Shown one piece after another: positions 38,521-50,952 of a DNA stretch of 64,000 bases. Within the stretch, counting starts at the first letter, position 1, and each line of letters opens with the position of its first letter. Made by a program: the position numbers and the translations under genes. Source of the DNA: Pseudomonas profundi (lineage in GTDB: Bacteria; Pseudomonadota; Gammaproteobacteria; Pseudomonadales; Pseudomonadaceae); NCBI RefSeq assembly GCF_008638305.1, contig NZ_VTPZ01000001.1:558001-622000 (forward strand), read 5' to 3'. Under the pieces are notes generated by a model that saw only the letters and a list, made by a program, of their open reading frames with translations, was not told where the DNA came from and searched no databases.

Positions 38521-39191
38521 GAAGTGATAGCTCCTGCCAATAGCGGTACAAAACGTACCGGTTCGACCTGATGTCTGATGAACTGTTCCCCTTCACGGAT
38601 AACCAGGGTCAGATGCTGTTCCTTTTCGCCGACCGGAATGACCATGCGGCCTCCGTCAGCCAGCTGACTGAGCAACTCGGTGGGGACTTCCGCCGGTGCT
38701 GCGGTCACCAGAATCGCATCATAGGGGCCGTACTGGGGCCAGCCCCAATTGCCGTCGGCATGGCGAAACACAACATTCCGGATGTTGATTTCGCGCAGTA
38801 CCGCCTTGGCGCGTTCCTGCAGCGGCATGATGCGTTCGACACTGAAAATCCGTTCCACAACCTGAGCCAGAATGGCGGTCTGGTAACCCGAGCCGGTACC
38901 CACTTCCAGCACCTTGTCCAGCGGTCCGCCACCCAGCAACAGCTCAGTCATGCGCGCGACTATGTAGGGCTGCGACAATGTCTGGTTGTGCCCAATGGGC
39001 AGCGCAGTATCTTCATAAGCACGGTGCGACAGAGCTTCATCAACGAACAGGTGCCGGGGCGTGCGACGTATCGCCTCGAGCACCTGCAGGTTCTGGATCC
39101 CTTCCTCGAATAACCGTTCCAGCAGACGTTCCCGGGTGCGTTGGGAGGTCATGCCAATTCCATGTTTGTAGATGTCTTCGCGCGCTGCCAT
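38517..39191 (-). CDS. pcm: Protein-L-isoaspartate O-methyltransferase
   Basis: Repairs isoaspartyl damage using S-adenosylmethionine. 224 aa from the ATG at 39191, which overlaps the surE stop as TAATG; earlier in-frame starts exist but lie inside surE. Motif I for SAM binding is [17 protein letters not shown], and [15 protein letters not shown] is the substrate-side signature. Confidence 0.95.
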   Translation of the reverse strand: MAAREDIYKHGIGMTSQRTRERLLERLFEEGIQNLQVLEAIRRTPRHLFVDEALSHRAYEDTALPIGHNQTLSQPYIVARMTELLLGGGPLDKVLEVGTGSGYQTAILAQVVERIFSVERIMPLQERAKAVLREINIRNVVFRHADGNWGWPQYGPYDAILVTAAPAEVPTELLSQLADGGRMVIPVGEKEQHLTLVIREGEQFIRHQVEPVRFVPLLAGAITS

Positions 39192-39940
39192 TAACCAAGA
39201 TTCTCCAGCCACTGCCCAAGGTGATCAAACACCTCGTAGTGGGTTTTATCGACGCGCAGGGGTGTAACCGATACATACCCCTGCATGACTGCGTGGAAAT
39301 CGGTGCCCTCGCCACCATCCTCGGCATCGCCGGCGACCGATATCCAGTAACCTTCCTTGCCTCGCGGATCGACCCATCTGACCGGTGTAGCGGCCCGCGA
39401 ACGATGACCCAGCCGGGTCAGGCGAATGCCTTTGATCTGCTCAAGCGGCAAATTCGGAATGTTCACGCTGAGTACCGTTCGCGGCGGCAACTCCAGCTTG
39501 TCGTGGGCCTCGACCATGCGCCTGGCGATGGTCGCGGCTGCCGGAAGGTTATCCGGCTGGCGGCCCACCAACGAAAACGCCATGGCTGTATGCGGCAGGA
39601 AGCGCCCTTCCAGCGCCGCAGCCACGGTGCCCGAATAGAGGACATCATCGCCCAGATTGGCCCCCAGATTGATACCCGCGACGACCATATCGACCGTCCC
39701 CTGATATAGCGCATTGATCCCCAGATGCACACAATCAGTAGGCGTTCCGTTGAGACCAACAAAGCCATTATCGAGGGTGAAGGGGCGCAACGGTTTGTCC
39801 AGGCTCAGCGAACTGCTGGCCCCGCTGCGGTCTTCGTGGGGTGCCACCACCACGCAATCGGCATAATCATTCAACGCTTCGTACAAGGCTGTCAGACCCG
39901 GTGCCAGCACGCCATCGTCATTGGCAATCAGAATACGCAT
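39191..39940 (-). CDS. surE: 5'/3'-nucleotidase SurE
   Basis: Metal-dependent nucleoside monophosphatase of stationary-phase survival, 249 aa. It begins [16 protein letters not shown] with the metal-binding Asp-Asp pair; [20 protein letters not shown] provides the remaining ligands. It overlaps truD as TGATG and pcm as TAATG. Confidence 0.96.
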   Translation of the reverse strand: MRILIANDDGVLAPGLTALYEALNDYADCVVVAPHEDRSGASSSLSLDKPLRPFTLDNGFVGLNGTPTDCVHLGINALYQGTVDMVVAGINLGANLGDDVLYSGTVAAALEGRFLPHTAMAFSLVGRQPDNLPAAATIARRMVEAHDKLELPPRTVLSVNIPNLPLEQIKGIRLTRLGHRSRAATPVRWVDPRGKEGYWISVAGDAEDGGEGTDFHAVMQGYVSVTPLRVDKTHYEVFDHLGQWLENLG

Positions 39941-41004
39941 CAGGTTTCGCTTTCCAGTCCGCCGCCCGGCTCTTCGGCCAGTCGTACCAGCTCGCGGATT
40001 ACCGCTGTCGCGAAACAGCCGGTCGGCAGGGTGAATTCAAGTTCCAGACAATCCGGTGACGGATAATGCCACGTCAACGCCTTCAAAGGGAGACGCAGAA
40101 TACGCCTGGATTGCTCAAGATCGGCAGAAATCAACCAGGTTGCCAACTGCGGCTCACCCTCGACCTCCGCTTTTTCCATATCCAATATCGCGCCTTCAAC
40201 CGCTGGCTCACCCTTACCCCATAACGGACCAGTGGGATGCACATCCAGCGCAGCAAGACGCGGGTCATTATCTTCCAGTCTGCTTGCCGGGAACTGACTA
40301 CGGCTATCGGTGAATGCCAGACAATCGCCCGGCAAAACACGATCCCAGGTTTCGTCAGTGACACGGCGTGCAAGCACGCGATTGAATAGCAGGCTGCGCG
40401 CAGTGGATAGCAGGCGCGAGCGCGTTCCGCGTGCCGGCGGTAATCCGCCGCGCTCGGCCCAGCGACGCGCATCGAACAGATTACTGCCATCGCGCCCGAA
40501 TCGCTGAGGCCCGAAATAATTGGGCACACCGCGCTCGGCAATTTTCCGCAGGCAATCATCCAGCAAACGGCTGTCGGCCTGTAGCCCTGTCAGACGAATA
40601 GCAAAATGATTGGCCCGGTGTGCTCCGCGTTGCAGCTTGCGGCGATGGCGACGGCTTTCGATACAGATAAGGTCGTCATTCCACAGCGCTGAGAAATCAG
40701 GATCGGCCTGCCCCGGCAACTGCATACTGAACCACTGCCGGGTGATGGCCTTGCGGTCCTTTAGTCCCGCGTAGCTTACGTCCTTAAGCTTCAACCCCGC
40801 AGCCCGGGCCAATAGCCGTGCGACCTCCTCGGTATTCAGGTTGCGTTTCTCGATCAACAACCAGAGATGCTCGCCGGCCCCTTCCAGCTCCAGGTCCAGT
40901 ATTTCGGTAACGCGGAAATCTTCTGGCGTGGCTTTCAATACCGCACTACCGAACGGCCCACCCCAGGTTAGCGGCCCGAGCAGCTCGCCTTCAGACGCAC
41001 TCAC
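39940..41004 (-). CDS. truD: tRNA pseudouridine(13) synthase
   Basis: Converts U13 of tRNA-Glu to pseudouridine. 354 aa. The catalytic Asp is in [17 protein letters not shown] near residue 80; [19 protein letters not shown] and [13 protein letters not shown] follow in the TruD-specific order. The start codon is GTG and overlaps the ispF stop as GTGA. Confidence 0.96.
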   Translation of the reverse strand: MSASEGELLGPLTWGGPFGSAVLKATPEDFRVTEILDLELEGAGEHLWLLIEKRNLNTEEVARLLARAAGLKLKDVSYAGLKDRKAITRQWFSMQLPGQADPDFSALWNDDLICIESRRHRRKLQRGAHRANHFAIRLTGLQADSRLLDDCLRKIAERGVPNYFGPQRFGRDGSNLFDARRWAERGGLPPARGTRSRLLSTARSLLFNRVLARRVTDETWDRVLPGDCLAFTDSRSQFPASRLEDNDPRLAALDVHPTGPLWGKGEPAVEGAILDMEKAEVEGEPQLATWLISADLEQSRRILRLPLKALTWHYPSPDCLELEFTLPTGCFATAVIRELVRLAEEPGGGLESET

Positions 41005-41474
41005 AAGGTGACCAGCAGCGCGACCGCATGCACCGCTATACCTTCCTCGCGCCCGACAAAACCGAGTCGTTCGGTTGTAGTGGCCTTGATATTGACCTGG
41101 TCAGGATCGATCGCCAGGTCAGAGGCAATCGCTTGACGCATGGCCTCGATATGCGGCGACATCTTTGGTGCCTGGGCGATGATGGTGGCGTCGATATTGC
41201 CCACCTTCCAGCCTTTTATACCGATCAGATCCAGGGTATGACGCAGCAGCTTACGACTGTCCGCACCCTTGTATTGCGGGTCAGTATCGGGAAAATGCCG
41301 ACCGATATCGCCGAGCGCCGCAGCGCCGAGCAGCGCATCCATCAACGCATGCAACACCACATCCCCGTCGGAATGCGCCAGAAGTCCCTGCGAGTGAGGG
41401 ATTCGCACGCCTCCGAGCGTGATGAAGTTGCCCTCAACGAAACGGTGAACGTCGTAACCATGACCAATGCGCAT
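41001..41474 (-). CDS. ispF: 2-C-methyl-D-erythritol 2,4-cyclodiphosphate synthase
   Basis: MEP isoprenoid pathway enzyme, 157 aa. Zinc ligands are in [12 protein letters not shown] and [38 protein letters not shown] binds the substrate. GAGAGG precedes the ATG. First gene visible in the seven-gene minus-strand block that ends with rpoS; ispD is not in the adjacent position here. Confidence 0.97.
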   Translation of the reverse strand: MRIGHGYDVHRFVEGNFITLGGVRIPHSQGLLAHSDGDVVLHALMDALLGAAALGDIGRHFPDTDPQYKGADSRKLLRHTLDLIGIKGWKVGNIDATIIAQAPKMSPHIEAMRQAIASDLAIDPDQVNIKATTTERLGFVGREEGIAVHAVALLVTL

Positions 41475-41569
41475 GCCAGACCTCTCGGCTGAATAATCGA
41501 GGTGCTGATCTTACAGCCTGAGGGCTTAGCCTAGAAGGCACGACCCGACGCAGGGTCACCTGTCAGAAC

Positions 41570-42421
41570 TCAGCTTTGCAGTGCAACCGCGTGATGACGC
41601 AGGTGATCATCAATAAAGCTGGCGATGAAGTAATAGCTATGGTCATAGCCTGGCTGACGGCGCAGCGTCAGGGGATGGCCAGCTGCAGCAGCCGCTGCTT
41701 CCAAGGCCTGGGGCTTTAATTGCTCGTCCAGAAAGTTGTCTGCTTCGCCCTGATCAATCAGTAGTGGCAGTCGCTCCTGTGCACCAGCAATCAGCTCGCA
41801 GGTGTCCCACTGCTCCCACTGCGCACGATCACTGCCCAAATAGCCACCGAAGGCTTTCTGCCCCCACGGACAATCAACCGGATTGACGATCGGCGCAAAG
41901 GCCGAGACCGACTGATAACGCCCCGGGTTCTTTAACGCACATATCAATGCACCATGCCCGCCCATGGAATGACCGCTGATGCTGCGCCGCTCTGAAACCG
42001 GCAGACTGGCCTCGACCAACGCAGGCAGTTCGGCGGTTACATAGTCGTACATCCGATAATGGGCCGCCCAGGGCTGCTGGGTGGCGTTGATATAAAAGCC
42101 AGCGCCGAGCCCGAAATCGTAGGCGCCGTCGGGATCGTCCGCAACGCCCTCGCCACGCGGACTGGTATCCGGAGCGACGATCACCAGCCCCAGCTCGGCG
42201 GCGAGCTTCAATGCTCCCGCTTTCTGCATGAAATTCTCATCGGTACAGGTCAATCCGGAGAGCCAGTACAGCACCGGCAACGATGCGTCCTGCTCGGCCT
42301 GCGGCGGCAGGAAGACCGCGAAAACCATATCGCAATCAAGCACCCTGGACCGGTGCCGGTAGCGTTTGTGCCAGCCGCCAAAGCATTTGGTGGCCGAAAT
42401 CTGCTCAAGTGAAGTGTGCAT
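41570..42421 (-). CDS. fghA: S-formylglutathione hydrolase
   Basis: Hydrolyses S-formylglutathione to formate and glutathione, the second step of formaldehyde detoxification. 283 aa. The esterase-D-type catalytic Ser is in [16 protein letters not shown] near residue 149; Asp and His follow in the C-terminal part ([27 protein letters not shown]). The start [20 protein letters not shown] matches the family; an ATG two codons upstream and a longer open frame exist. It lies 91 bases after adhC on the same strand. Confidence 0.93.
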   Translation of the reverse strand: MHTSLEQISATKCFGGWHKRYRHRSRVLDCDMVFAVFLPPQAEQDASLPVLYWLSGLTCTDENFMQKAGALKLAAELGLVIVAPDTSPRGEGVADDPDGAYDFGLGAGFYINATQQPWAAHYRMYDYVTAELPALVEASLPVSERRSISGHSMGGHGALICALKNPGRYQSVSAFAPIVNPVDCPWGQKAFGGYLGSDRAQWEQWDTCELIAGAQERLPLLIDQGEADNFLDEQLKPQALEAAAAAAGHPLTLRRQPGYDHSYYFIASFIDDHLRHHAVALQS

Positions 42422-42512
42422 AATCATCCAATCCGGTTGAGGGGAGCTGTGCCTGGAAAAATAGCGGCCCGGTTGAAACGAGCCGCAGCAGAAAGCCATA
42501 AACCTTACGGTG

Positions 42513-43685
<1,173 letters not shown>

Positions 43686-43783
43686 TCAACAGCCAGGATT
43701 GCCCGCCGGACCTTTACCAGACTCGCCCGGGTATCGACCGCAGCGGTCCTGTTCATCTCGACGCCACCCCAATTCCAGACACA

Positions 43784-43812
43784 AAAAAGGGGCCGCGAGG
43801 GCCCCTTTTTGA
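43784..43812. terminator. Bidirectional terminator between DUF4168 gene and adhC
   Basis: Perfect 11-bp stem AAAAAGGGGCC/GGCCCCTTTTT with a 5-base loop. The minus-strand reading terminates the DUF4168 gene 17 bases after its stop. Confidence 0.9.
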
Positions 43813-43828
43813 TACTACCGTGCAACGA

Positions 43829-44251
43829 TCAGTTCATGCTCTGAACGCGCTGCTGCAGCTCGGGATCGCTCTGCATGCGAGTGGCGATCTCGTTGTACTT
43901 CGGAATTTCCAATCCTTCGCTCTGGACAGCTTCAACCATCTTTTCCTGAGCTTCCATTTGCAGCGACTGGGCTTCTTCCTGGTTTTCTGCCTGGCTCAAG
44001 CGCTGGGAGAAATCATCACGGATTTCGCCAACAGCGGAATCAGCTTCTGCAAACTTCTGCAGATCTTCCTCGGAAATCTCTGTTTGTGCACCGCCCATCT
44101 GGCCTGCAGGCGCGCCTTGCTGAGCGCCTTGCTGAGCACCCTGGGTGGCGCCCTGAGGCGTGCCGCCAGTGGCTTGGGCAAATGCTGCCGGAGCAGTAGC
44201 GCCGAGAGCGGCAAGAGCGACAGCTGCGGTAAGTGTTTTCAATGTATTCAT
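43829..44251 (-). CDS. Secreted DUF4168-domain protein
   Basis: 140-aa exported protein. A signal peptide (MNTLKTLTAAVALAALGATA, cleaved after AFA) leads to a short Q/G/A-rich segment with repeated GAQQ units, then a helical DUF4168 domain (ISEEDLQKFAEADSAVGEIR to the end), which is present in many proteobacterial periplasmic proteins without a known function. AGGAG precedes the ATG. The signal peptide is nearly the same as those of the genes at 45331 and 46095, so the three look like paralogs at their N-termini. Confidence 0.88.
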   Translation of the reverse strand: MNTLKTLTAAVALAALGATAPAAFAQATGGTPQGATQGAQQGAQQGAPAGQMGGAQTEISEEDLQKFAEADSAVGEIRDDFSQRLSQAENQEEAQSLQMEAQEKMVEAVQSEGLEIPKYNEIATRMQSDPELQQRVQSMN

Positions 44252-44597
44252 ATATGAATCTCCTGGTTGGTTAGTTATCTGTGTTGTTACAACTAACGTG
44301 CCAGGACAGACAATATAAACTTAACCATATGTTTTATATAGATATTTATATAAACCAGGTGCCGAACGACGCGGCCCGGAAAGCCCATGAAACCAACTAT
44401 AAACGTATATTTATTACACATGGGTAATATAGATCCGTTCAGAATGAATACAACGGCGTAGATGACCAGACTGACAATTGCCGCCGGGTGCAATCGTACC
44501 AAGGGGCCCTTTTGGCTCGTATCCGAGGTCAGCTGCCGAGAGGCGGCAGGGCTGCGTATGAACATGAGAGCTGCGTGATAGCAAAACCCAAACACCT

Positions 44598-44740
44598 TTT
44601 TCAATCTCCGCCTCACCTGGACACCCGTTCAAGCCCGCCGACTGTCGGGGTGGAGCAAGTGTTGAAAACAGGGATGTTTTCACCAAGCCCCCATGGATGG
44701 GTTCACGGCGTCTTGCGTAATCCTGACAGACGACGGGCGA
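44598..44740. repeat. Dispersed repeat A, copy 3
   Basis: Same orientation and layout as the copies near 18.4 and 18.8 kb, with the perfect GAAAACA-GGGA-TGTTTTC palindrome at 44664-44681, and base changes such as GGAGCAAG for GGCGCAAG. It shares CATGGATGGGTTCACGGCGT with copy 4. Confidence 0.85.
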
Positions 44741-44822
44741 TCTGCTCCGACCATATCGGCAGCGACATTCACGTGATCCAACGACAGATCAAACAATACA
44801 CACTTACTCTGGTGGTGCTCCG

Positions 44823-44980
44823 CAGTCAGCTGCCGCGAGCCGGCAGGGCCGCGCCGACACGCTGCAAGTACATCCCTGTAAGCTCGTCGATGACATCCCT
44901 GTCATCGCACGGTCGGCTCAACCCTGTCGTCTCGCTGCGTATAAGGGCCGAGTTGCCGGAAAGCTAAAGCCGGAGCGGCT
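44823..44980. repeat. Dispersed repeat B, copy 2
   Basis: Contains CTGCCGCGAGCCGGCAG, TACATCCCTGTA and the perfect palindrome GATGACA-TCCC-TGTCATC, in the same order and spacing as copy 1 at 18567-18721. Confidence 0.85.
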
Positions 44981-45120
44981 TAATCTCCTTGCCACACCGA
45001 TGCCCGATCAAGCCCGCTGGCTGTCAGGGTGGAGCAAGTGTTGAAAACAGGGATGTTTTCACCAACCCCCCATGGATGGGTTCACGGCGTCTTGCGGAGT
45101 CCTGATAGCCAGCGGGCGAT
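44981..45120. repeat. Dispersed repeat A, copy 4
   Basis: Follows B2 directly as copy 2 follows B1. Its flanks match copy 2 too: CACACCGATGC and CAAGCCCGCTGGCTGTCAGG occur in both. Confidence 0.85.
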
Positions 45121-45153
45121 AGGCTTCAGTCCGGCCGAGCGGATTGAAACGAG

Positions 45154-45185
45154 CAATCCCCCTTCGCCTCCCTTCCAAGGGGATC
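45154..45185. repeat. C-rich/G-rich repeat C, copy 2
   Basis: AATCCCCCTTCGCCTCCCTT followed by CCAAGGGGAT, at the same relative position after repeat A as copy 1 at 18929. Confidence 0.55.
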
Positions 45186-45267
45186 GATTTGCGTTTTCGA
45201 ATGGTCTTGGTGCTTCAGGCGTATATAGACGCGCGACCAAGGCTCCAGCTTCATTAGACACCGCGCA

Positions 45268-45296
45268 ACCAAAAAAGGGGCCTTACGGCCCCTTTG
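45268..45296 (-). terminator. Terminator of the secreted-protein gene at 45331
   Basis: Minus strand: 9-bp stem AAAGGGGCC/GGCCCCTTT with a TTAC-type loop, then TTTTTTGG, 35 bases after the stop. Confidence 0.88.
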
Positions 45297-45330
45297 TCTT
45301 GTGACCGGCTTTTCCGGTCCGCAAGCCAGA

Positions 45331-45867
45331 TCAGTTACTGTCGTCGATGTCCCGCTGGCTGCGTTCGATCTCGTTTGGCGTACCGGTAACACCGGGGCGA
45401 TCAGCAGTGCGTGCAGGATCGGACATGCCGCCCTGGTCCTTCGCGCTATGGCCAGGCGCGCTCAGGGTATCCGAGTCGCGATTGCTGTTATTGGCGTTGC
45501 TACCAGTGCTACCAGTGCTGCCCTGACCAGCGGAGCTGCTGTTATCGCGTGACTTGTCATTGCCACTACTACCTGAGCTTTTTTCTTCGCCCTCAACGCG
45601 CTTTTCTGTTCTCTCGTAATCCATGCCATGGCCACCTTCGGCCTCACGGCCGGTTGCACCGTGCTGCATGGTATTGCCTTGTCCGGTCGCCTGACCGGTA
45701 TCGCCGGTCGCGCCCTTACCGGTCATGCTATGTCCTTCGGTGCCGAGGTTGGTGTCAGGACCCGGATCGGTGCCCTGTGCAGCCGGGCTCTGGGCCAACG
45801 CTGCGGTGCCAACAAAGCTTAGTGACGCGAAAGCGACTGCCGTGGTGAGTTGTTTGAGTGCATTCAT
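45331..45867 (-). CDS. Secreted low-complexity hydrophilic protein
   Basis: 178 aa from the ATG at 45867, which has AGGAGAGAC upstream. Signal peptide (MNALKQLTTAVAFASLSFVG, cleaved after ALA). The mature part is Gly, Ser, Asn, Asp, Thr and Gln rich and apparently disordered, with no recognised domain. The open frame runs 207 bases further upstream but lacks a ribosome site. Composition resembles desiccation- or osmotic-stress hydrophilins, but no function is established. Confidence 0.75.
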   Translation of the reverse strand: MNALKQLTTAVAFASLSFVGTAALAQSPAAQGTDPGPDTNLGTEGHSMTGKGATGDTGQATGQGNTMQHGATGREAEGGHGMDYERTEKRVEGEEKSSGSSGNDKSRDNSSSAGQGSTGSTGSNANNSNRDSDTLSAPGHSAKDQGGMSDPARTADRPGVTGTPNEIERSQRDIDDSN

Positions 45868-46094
45868 TCTTGTCTCTCCTGGGTTGTCAGCCTTGCTGGC
45901 CTCACTTGCGACTCGACTATATGAGTCCGTGCAGTCCGTGATCTGCAGCCTGAATAACGACCAGGCGCTGGACCAGTACGGCTGAAAATATGTTCCAAGT
46001 CCCGTGGGTTCATTAATCGCACCGCAATCAAGCGGAACGAAAGGCCAGGGACAGGTTAAAGCTTTCAGGTGCATGGCCGGTCTAGGGGAGCGAC

Positions 46095-46610
46095 CTACTG
46101 AGCAGTACCACCCGTGCCGCTACCTGTGCCGCCACCGGTGCCTGTGCCGGAGCCCGTCGCTCCGCCGGTGGTCCCGCCGCCTGTAGTACCGTCGGTCGAA
46201 CCCCCTGTGCTGCCTTCAGCGGTACCGCTTGCGCCGCCCATATTGGTTCTACCCTCGCCGGGATTCGTGCTGGGAGAGCCGTTCAGGCCACGGTGAGGGG
46301 TGCTTTCCTGAGCGCCATTGACGCCGCGATGCGGAGTGGTCTCGTCCCCCGGGGTGGCAGGAGTAGCGGGCGTGGCAGGCATATTCGATGTGCCCGTGCC
46401 AGTCGTCCCGGTTCCTGTTGTGCCCGTCCCCGTTGTACCTGAACCTGTCGTGCCCGTTGCACTGCCCGCAGCCGACCCCGACGAGGTGCCTTGTGTAGTG
46501 GGCGCACCGTGCTGGTTATATGAGGCATCGTCATCAGCCAGAACGGTCGGAGCGGCAAAGCCCAAAGTGGCAAACGCGACCGCAGTGGTGAGGCTTTTTA
46601 TCGTGTTCAT
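46095..46610 (-). CDS. Secreted Gly/Thr-repeat protein
   Basis: 171 aa from the ATG at 46610, which has AAGGAGAT eight bases upstream. Signal peptide (MNTIKSLTTAVAFATLGFAA, cleaved near VLA). It contains pentapeptide TTGTG repeats (about residues 52-72), two HRG(V/L)NG-type units (TPHRGVNGAQES and TPHRGLNGSPS), and a C-terminal Gly/Thr/Ser-rich tail. It is probably disordered in the periplasm or outside the cell. Its signal peptide is paralogous to those of the genes at 45331 and 43829. The frame continues upstream without a ribosome site. Confidence 0.75.
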   Translation of the reverse strand: MNTIKSLTTAVAFATLGFAAPTVLADDDASYNQHGAPTTQGTSSGSAAGSATGTTGSGTTGTGTTGTGTTGTGTSNMPATPATPATPGDETTPHRGVNGAQESTPHRGLNGSPSTNPGEGRTNMGGASGTAEGSTGGSTDGTTGGGTTGGATGSGTGTGGGTGSGTGGTAQ

Positions 46611-46752
46611 GCATTGATCTCCTTCATTGTGTGATGGAAAGCATGAAGCGCGTCTCACGACGCGCCTTAACAATGTGATACCGATAACGCTTAGAAGTGC
46701 CATCGAATTGCCGACTCACCTGAGTTTCCAGCTTCCCAGGGCGCGCTTTGTG

Positions 46753-46760
46753 TATAGAAT
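46753..46760 (+). promoter_or_regulatory. Possible -10 element just before the kinase start
   Basis: TATAGAAT, within the near-palindrome GTATAGAATATATAC, ends 6 bases before the kinase ATG. If it is a -10 element, transcription would begin at or within a few bases of the start codon, which would explain the missing ribosome site. No convincing -35 is visible. Confidence 0.35.
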
Positions 46761-46766
46761 ATATAC

Positions 46767-48282
46767 ATGAGCAATGATTACCCAACTCGTACAAGTCGGG
46801 CGCGCCTGAAGCGCGCCTGGACCCGCATCAGCGGTCTGCAGCAGACCTTGCTGCTGTTCGTGGTGCTACCGTTGATGCTTCTCACAGCGCTGGGCATTCG
46901 GATCGGGCTGGAACAGGCCAACCAGTTCCAGGAACGGCGACTGAAGAATGATCTGGAGCTGATCGGTCGCGCAATCAGTATTCCGGTGGGCGGTGCGCTC
47001 AGCGAGGGCGACCAACAGGCAATCGAGCTGGCGCTGGGTTCGGTATTCGTTCTCGGAGAGGTATATGGCGCCTCGGTGTTCGACGTTAACGGCGTACGGC
47101 TTGCCTCGGCTGGCATCACCGAGAGCGATCTCAGCGGCACCACCATTCCGACCGAGATCGTGGCGACGGGCGAAGGCCAGGAAGGCTATAGCCGGGTCGC
47201 CGGTCGCAATCTTTTTTCACACTTTTTGCCACTGTTCGACAGCGCCGGCCAGATCCAGGGGCTGATTCAGATCACCCGTCTGGCCAGTGATTTCCATCGG
47301 GCGTTGCAACAGATCACCGTGATTGCCTGGGCCATATGGGGATTGCTCAGCCTGACCATTCTGATGGCCGTCCTGCTCGGTCACTATGGCGGCGTAGGCC
47401 GCTACGTGGATAAATTGCTGGAACATATGCAACGTGTGGCCGGCGGTGACCATTCCCATCGGGTCGCGCTTGAGGGCCCCAAGGAAGTGGCGGCGCTGGC
47501 CGAAGGTCTCAACCAGATGCTTGACAGTATCGAGCAGGCCAACCGCGAGGTGGAAAGCCATCGTCAGGCAGAAACCGCACTGCTTGCGCGACTGAAGGAC
47601 AACGAGAAAATGGCCGCCATCGGCAGTATGGCGCGTGGTATCGCCCATGAACTCGGCGCGCCGCTCAGTGTGATTGATGGCCGCGCGCGTCGACTGGAAC
47701 GCTCCGCAGCACTGGACGACCAGCAGCGACGGCAACTGTCGGCCATCCGCACCCAGGTTGCCCGCCTCACGCGCACGGTAAAACAGTTGCTGGATTATTG
47801 CCGTCCCACCGCCCCGCAACCCCGCCCGCTTTCACCACAGATCCTGCTGCAGACGGTCATTGAAGCCATCGCGCCGGAGATCGAAGCGGCCGGCAAGCGG
47901 CTCAGGATTGATATGCCGTCCATGCTGCCGGAGCTCACCGGGGATGCGGGTCGGCTGGAGTTAGCACTGCTTAATCTGTTACGTAATGCGCTACAGGCAG
48001 CCCGGAACAATATCGACATAGCGCTGGTAACCGATGGCGCCCGGCTCGACATCCGCATCGCGGACGATGGTGCAGGCCTTCCGGATCATCCCACCGACAA
48101 ACTGCTGGAGCCCTTCTTCACCACCAAGTCGCCAGGCGAAGGGACCGGACTCGGACTGGCAATTGTGCAGTCCGTCGCAGACGAACACGACGGCGCGCTA
48201 TCGCTTGAGCCGGGCCAGAACGGAGGCTGCGTAGCCATTCTGCAGCTGCCGCTCACTCAGCGCTCCGCAGAGGACATAATCC

Positions 48283-48293
<11 letters not shown>
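46767..48293 (+). CDS. Membrane sensor histidine kinase
   Basis: 508 aa. TM1 (about 24-48), an extracytoplasmic sensor region (about 49-180), TM2 (about 184-206), HAMP (about 207-260), dimerisation/phosphoacceptor domain with H-box IAHELGAPLSVIDGRARRLE near residue 295, and an ATPase domain with N box LLNLLRNALQAARN and G boxes DDGAGLP and GEGTGLGLAI. The ATG lacks a Shine-Dalgarno sequence; a TATAGAAT hexamer-like element sits 7 bases before it. It overlaps the regulator gene by 11 bases, forming an NtrB/NtrC-type pair. Confidence 0.93.
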
Positions 48294-49662
<1,369 letters not shown>

Positions 49663-49767
49663 CCAGAGCCTGTTGCCGGCTTTACAAAGTCTTTACCTTG
49701 CCGGCGTTCTGCTTGACGAACGCCTCTGTACACTCTGCAGCATCTGCCCAACCCCGGAACCCTTCGC

Positions 49768-50952
49768 ATGAAAGCTGGCCCCACTCGCCGTTCGAGCCGC
49801 CAACCATGGATGATCATCGTCGCCCTGTTGATAGCCGCCGCCCTCGCCTGGTTTTTCTGGTTCGCACCGGATAACCGTACCCCTGAGTTCACCAGCACAA
49901 CAGTTGGCCGCGGAAATATCGAAGACAGCATCACTGCCTTGGGCACCCTCGAGCCGCTCAATTATGTTGATGTCGGCACCCAGGTGTCCGGCCAGCTACT
50001 GGAATTGCACGTGGAGCTTGGCGACCAGGTCGAGGAAGGCCAGTTACTCGCCGAAATCGACCCGACGGTATATCTCGCCCGAGTGGAAGCCAGCGAAGCG
50101 CAGCTGGCCAACCTGCGCGCACAACTGGCGGACCGGGAATCGCAGCAAACCCTCGCCCGACTGCAGGCCGAGCGCCAGCGCAACTTGATGAAAGTTGACG
50201 CCACCAGCAAGGAATCACTGGAAGTCGCCGAAGCCGAGTTGCGATCGGCAAGCGCTCAAATTGAGGCGATCAAGGCGCAGATACGCCAGACCGAGTCCGC
50301 ACTCAAGGGTGATCAGGCCGACCTCAATTACACGCGCATCTATGCACCTATGGCAGGCACCGTGGTTCAGCAGCTGGCCAATCAGGGGCAAACGCTCAAC
50401 GCCAACCAGACCGCCCCGATCGTGGTCCAGATTGCCGACCTGGATACCATGACCGTGCGTACCCAGGTATCCGAAGCGGACATCAGCAAGCTTGAAGTCG
50501 GTATGCATGCGTATTTTTCAACACTGGGCCAGCCAGACCGGCGCTGGGAAGGCACGCTACGGCAAATCCTGCCAACCCCTGAAGTAATCAATAACGTGGT
50601 GCTGTTCAACGCCCTGTTCGACGTACCCAACCCCGACCGCGAGTTGCTGCCGCAGATGAGTGCGCAGGTGTATTTCGTACGCGCCTCGGCCGAGGATGTG
50701 TTGACCCTGCCGGTCTCTGCGCTGCGGCAAACCAGCTCCGACACGGGCAACCCAGGCGCACCCGGGCGACCCTATGAGGTGAAGGTGGTTGACGCACAGG
50801 GCCGACCGCAGCCGCGCAATATCCGTGTGGGCATTCGCAACCGCGTCATGGCGCAGGTGCTGGATGGGCTGGCAGTAGGCGATGAGGTCGTTACCGGCGG
50901 CCTGCAGCCCGTGCCTGAAACCAGTCAGCCACGTGGCGGACGGTTCCGCTGA
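49768..50952 (+). CDS. macA: MacA-type periplasmic adaptor
   Basis: 394 aa. N-terminal membrane anchor ([21 protein letters not shown], about 13-33), lipoyl halves ([20 protein letters not shown] and [19 protein letters not shown]) around a long coiled-coil hairpin, then beta-barrel and membrane-proximal domains. MacA stimulates the MacB ATPase and links it to an outer membrane channel. It ends in TGATG overlap with macB, and its C-terminus is basic (QPRGGRFR). Confidence 0.93.
   Translation: MKAGPTRRSSRQPWMIIVALLIAAALAWFFWFAPDNRTPEFTSTTVGRGNIEDSITALGTLEPLNYVDVGTQVSGQLLELHVELGDQVEEGQLLAEIDPTVYLARVEASEAQLANLRAQLADRESQQTLARLQAERQRNLMKVDATSKESLEVAEAELRSASAQIEAIKAQIRQTESALKGDQADLNYTRIYAPMAGTVVQQLANQGQTLNANQTAPIVVQIADLDTMTVRTQVSEADISKLEVGMHAYFSTLGQPDRRWEGTLRQILPTPEVINNVVLFNALFDVPNPDRELLPQMSAQVYFVRASAEDVLTLPVSALRQTSSDTGNPGAPGRPYEVKVVDAQGRPQPRNIRVGIRNRVMAQVLDGLAVGDEVVTGGLQPVPETSQPRGGRFR

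Larger units (their letters stand above)
44252..45267. repeat. AT-rich leader and repeat array between secreted-protein genes
   Basis: About 1 kb without a credible gene. The first part (about 44290-44450) is strikingly AT-rich, with stretches such as TTTTATATAGATATTTATAT, and probably holds the DUF4168 gene promoter on the minus strand. The rest is repeat elements A3, B2, A4 and C2, listed separately. Confidence 0.75.

Noticed and set aside
41541-41560. GACCC...GGGTC inverted repeat downstream of fghA as terminator
   Set aside because: Only 5 bp and no T run on either strand.
44252-46100. CRISPR-like array in the repeat-rich region
   Set aside because: Repeats are about 140 bases, few and imperfect, with spacing and palindromes of REP/BIME type; no cas genes are present.
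49663-49767. Sigma-54 promoter before macA
   Set aside because: No GG-N10-GC pair in a convincing TGGCAC/TTGC context was found, so I do not annotate one.
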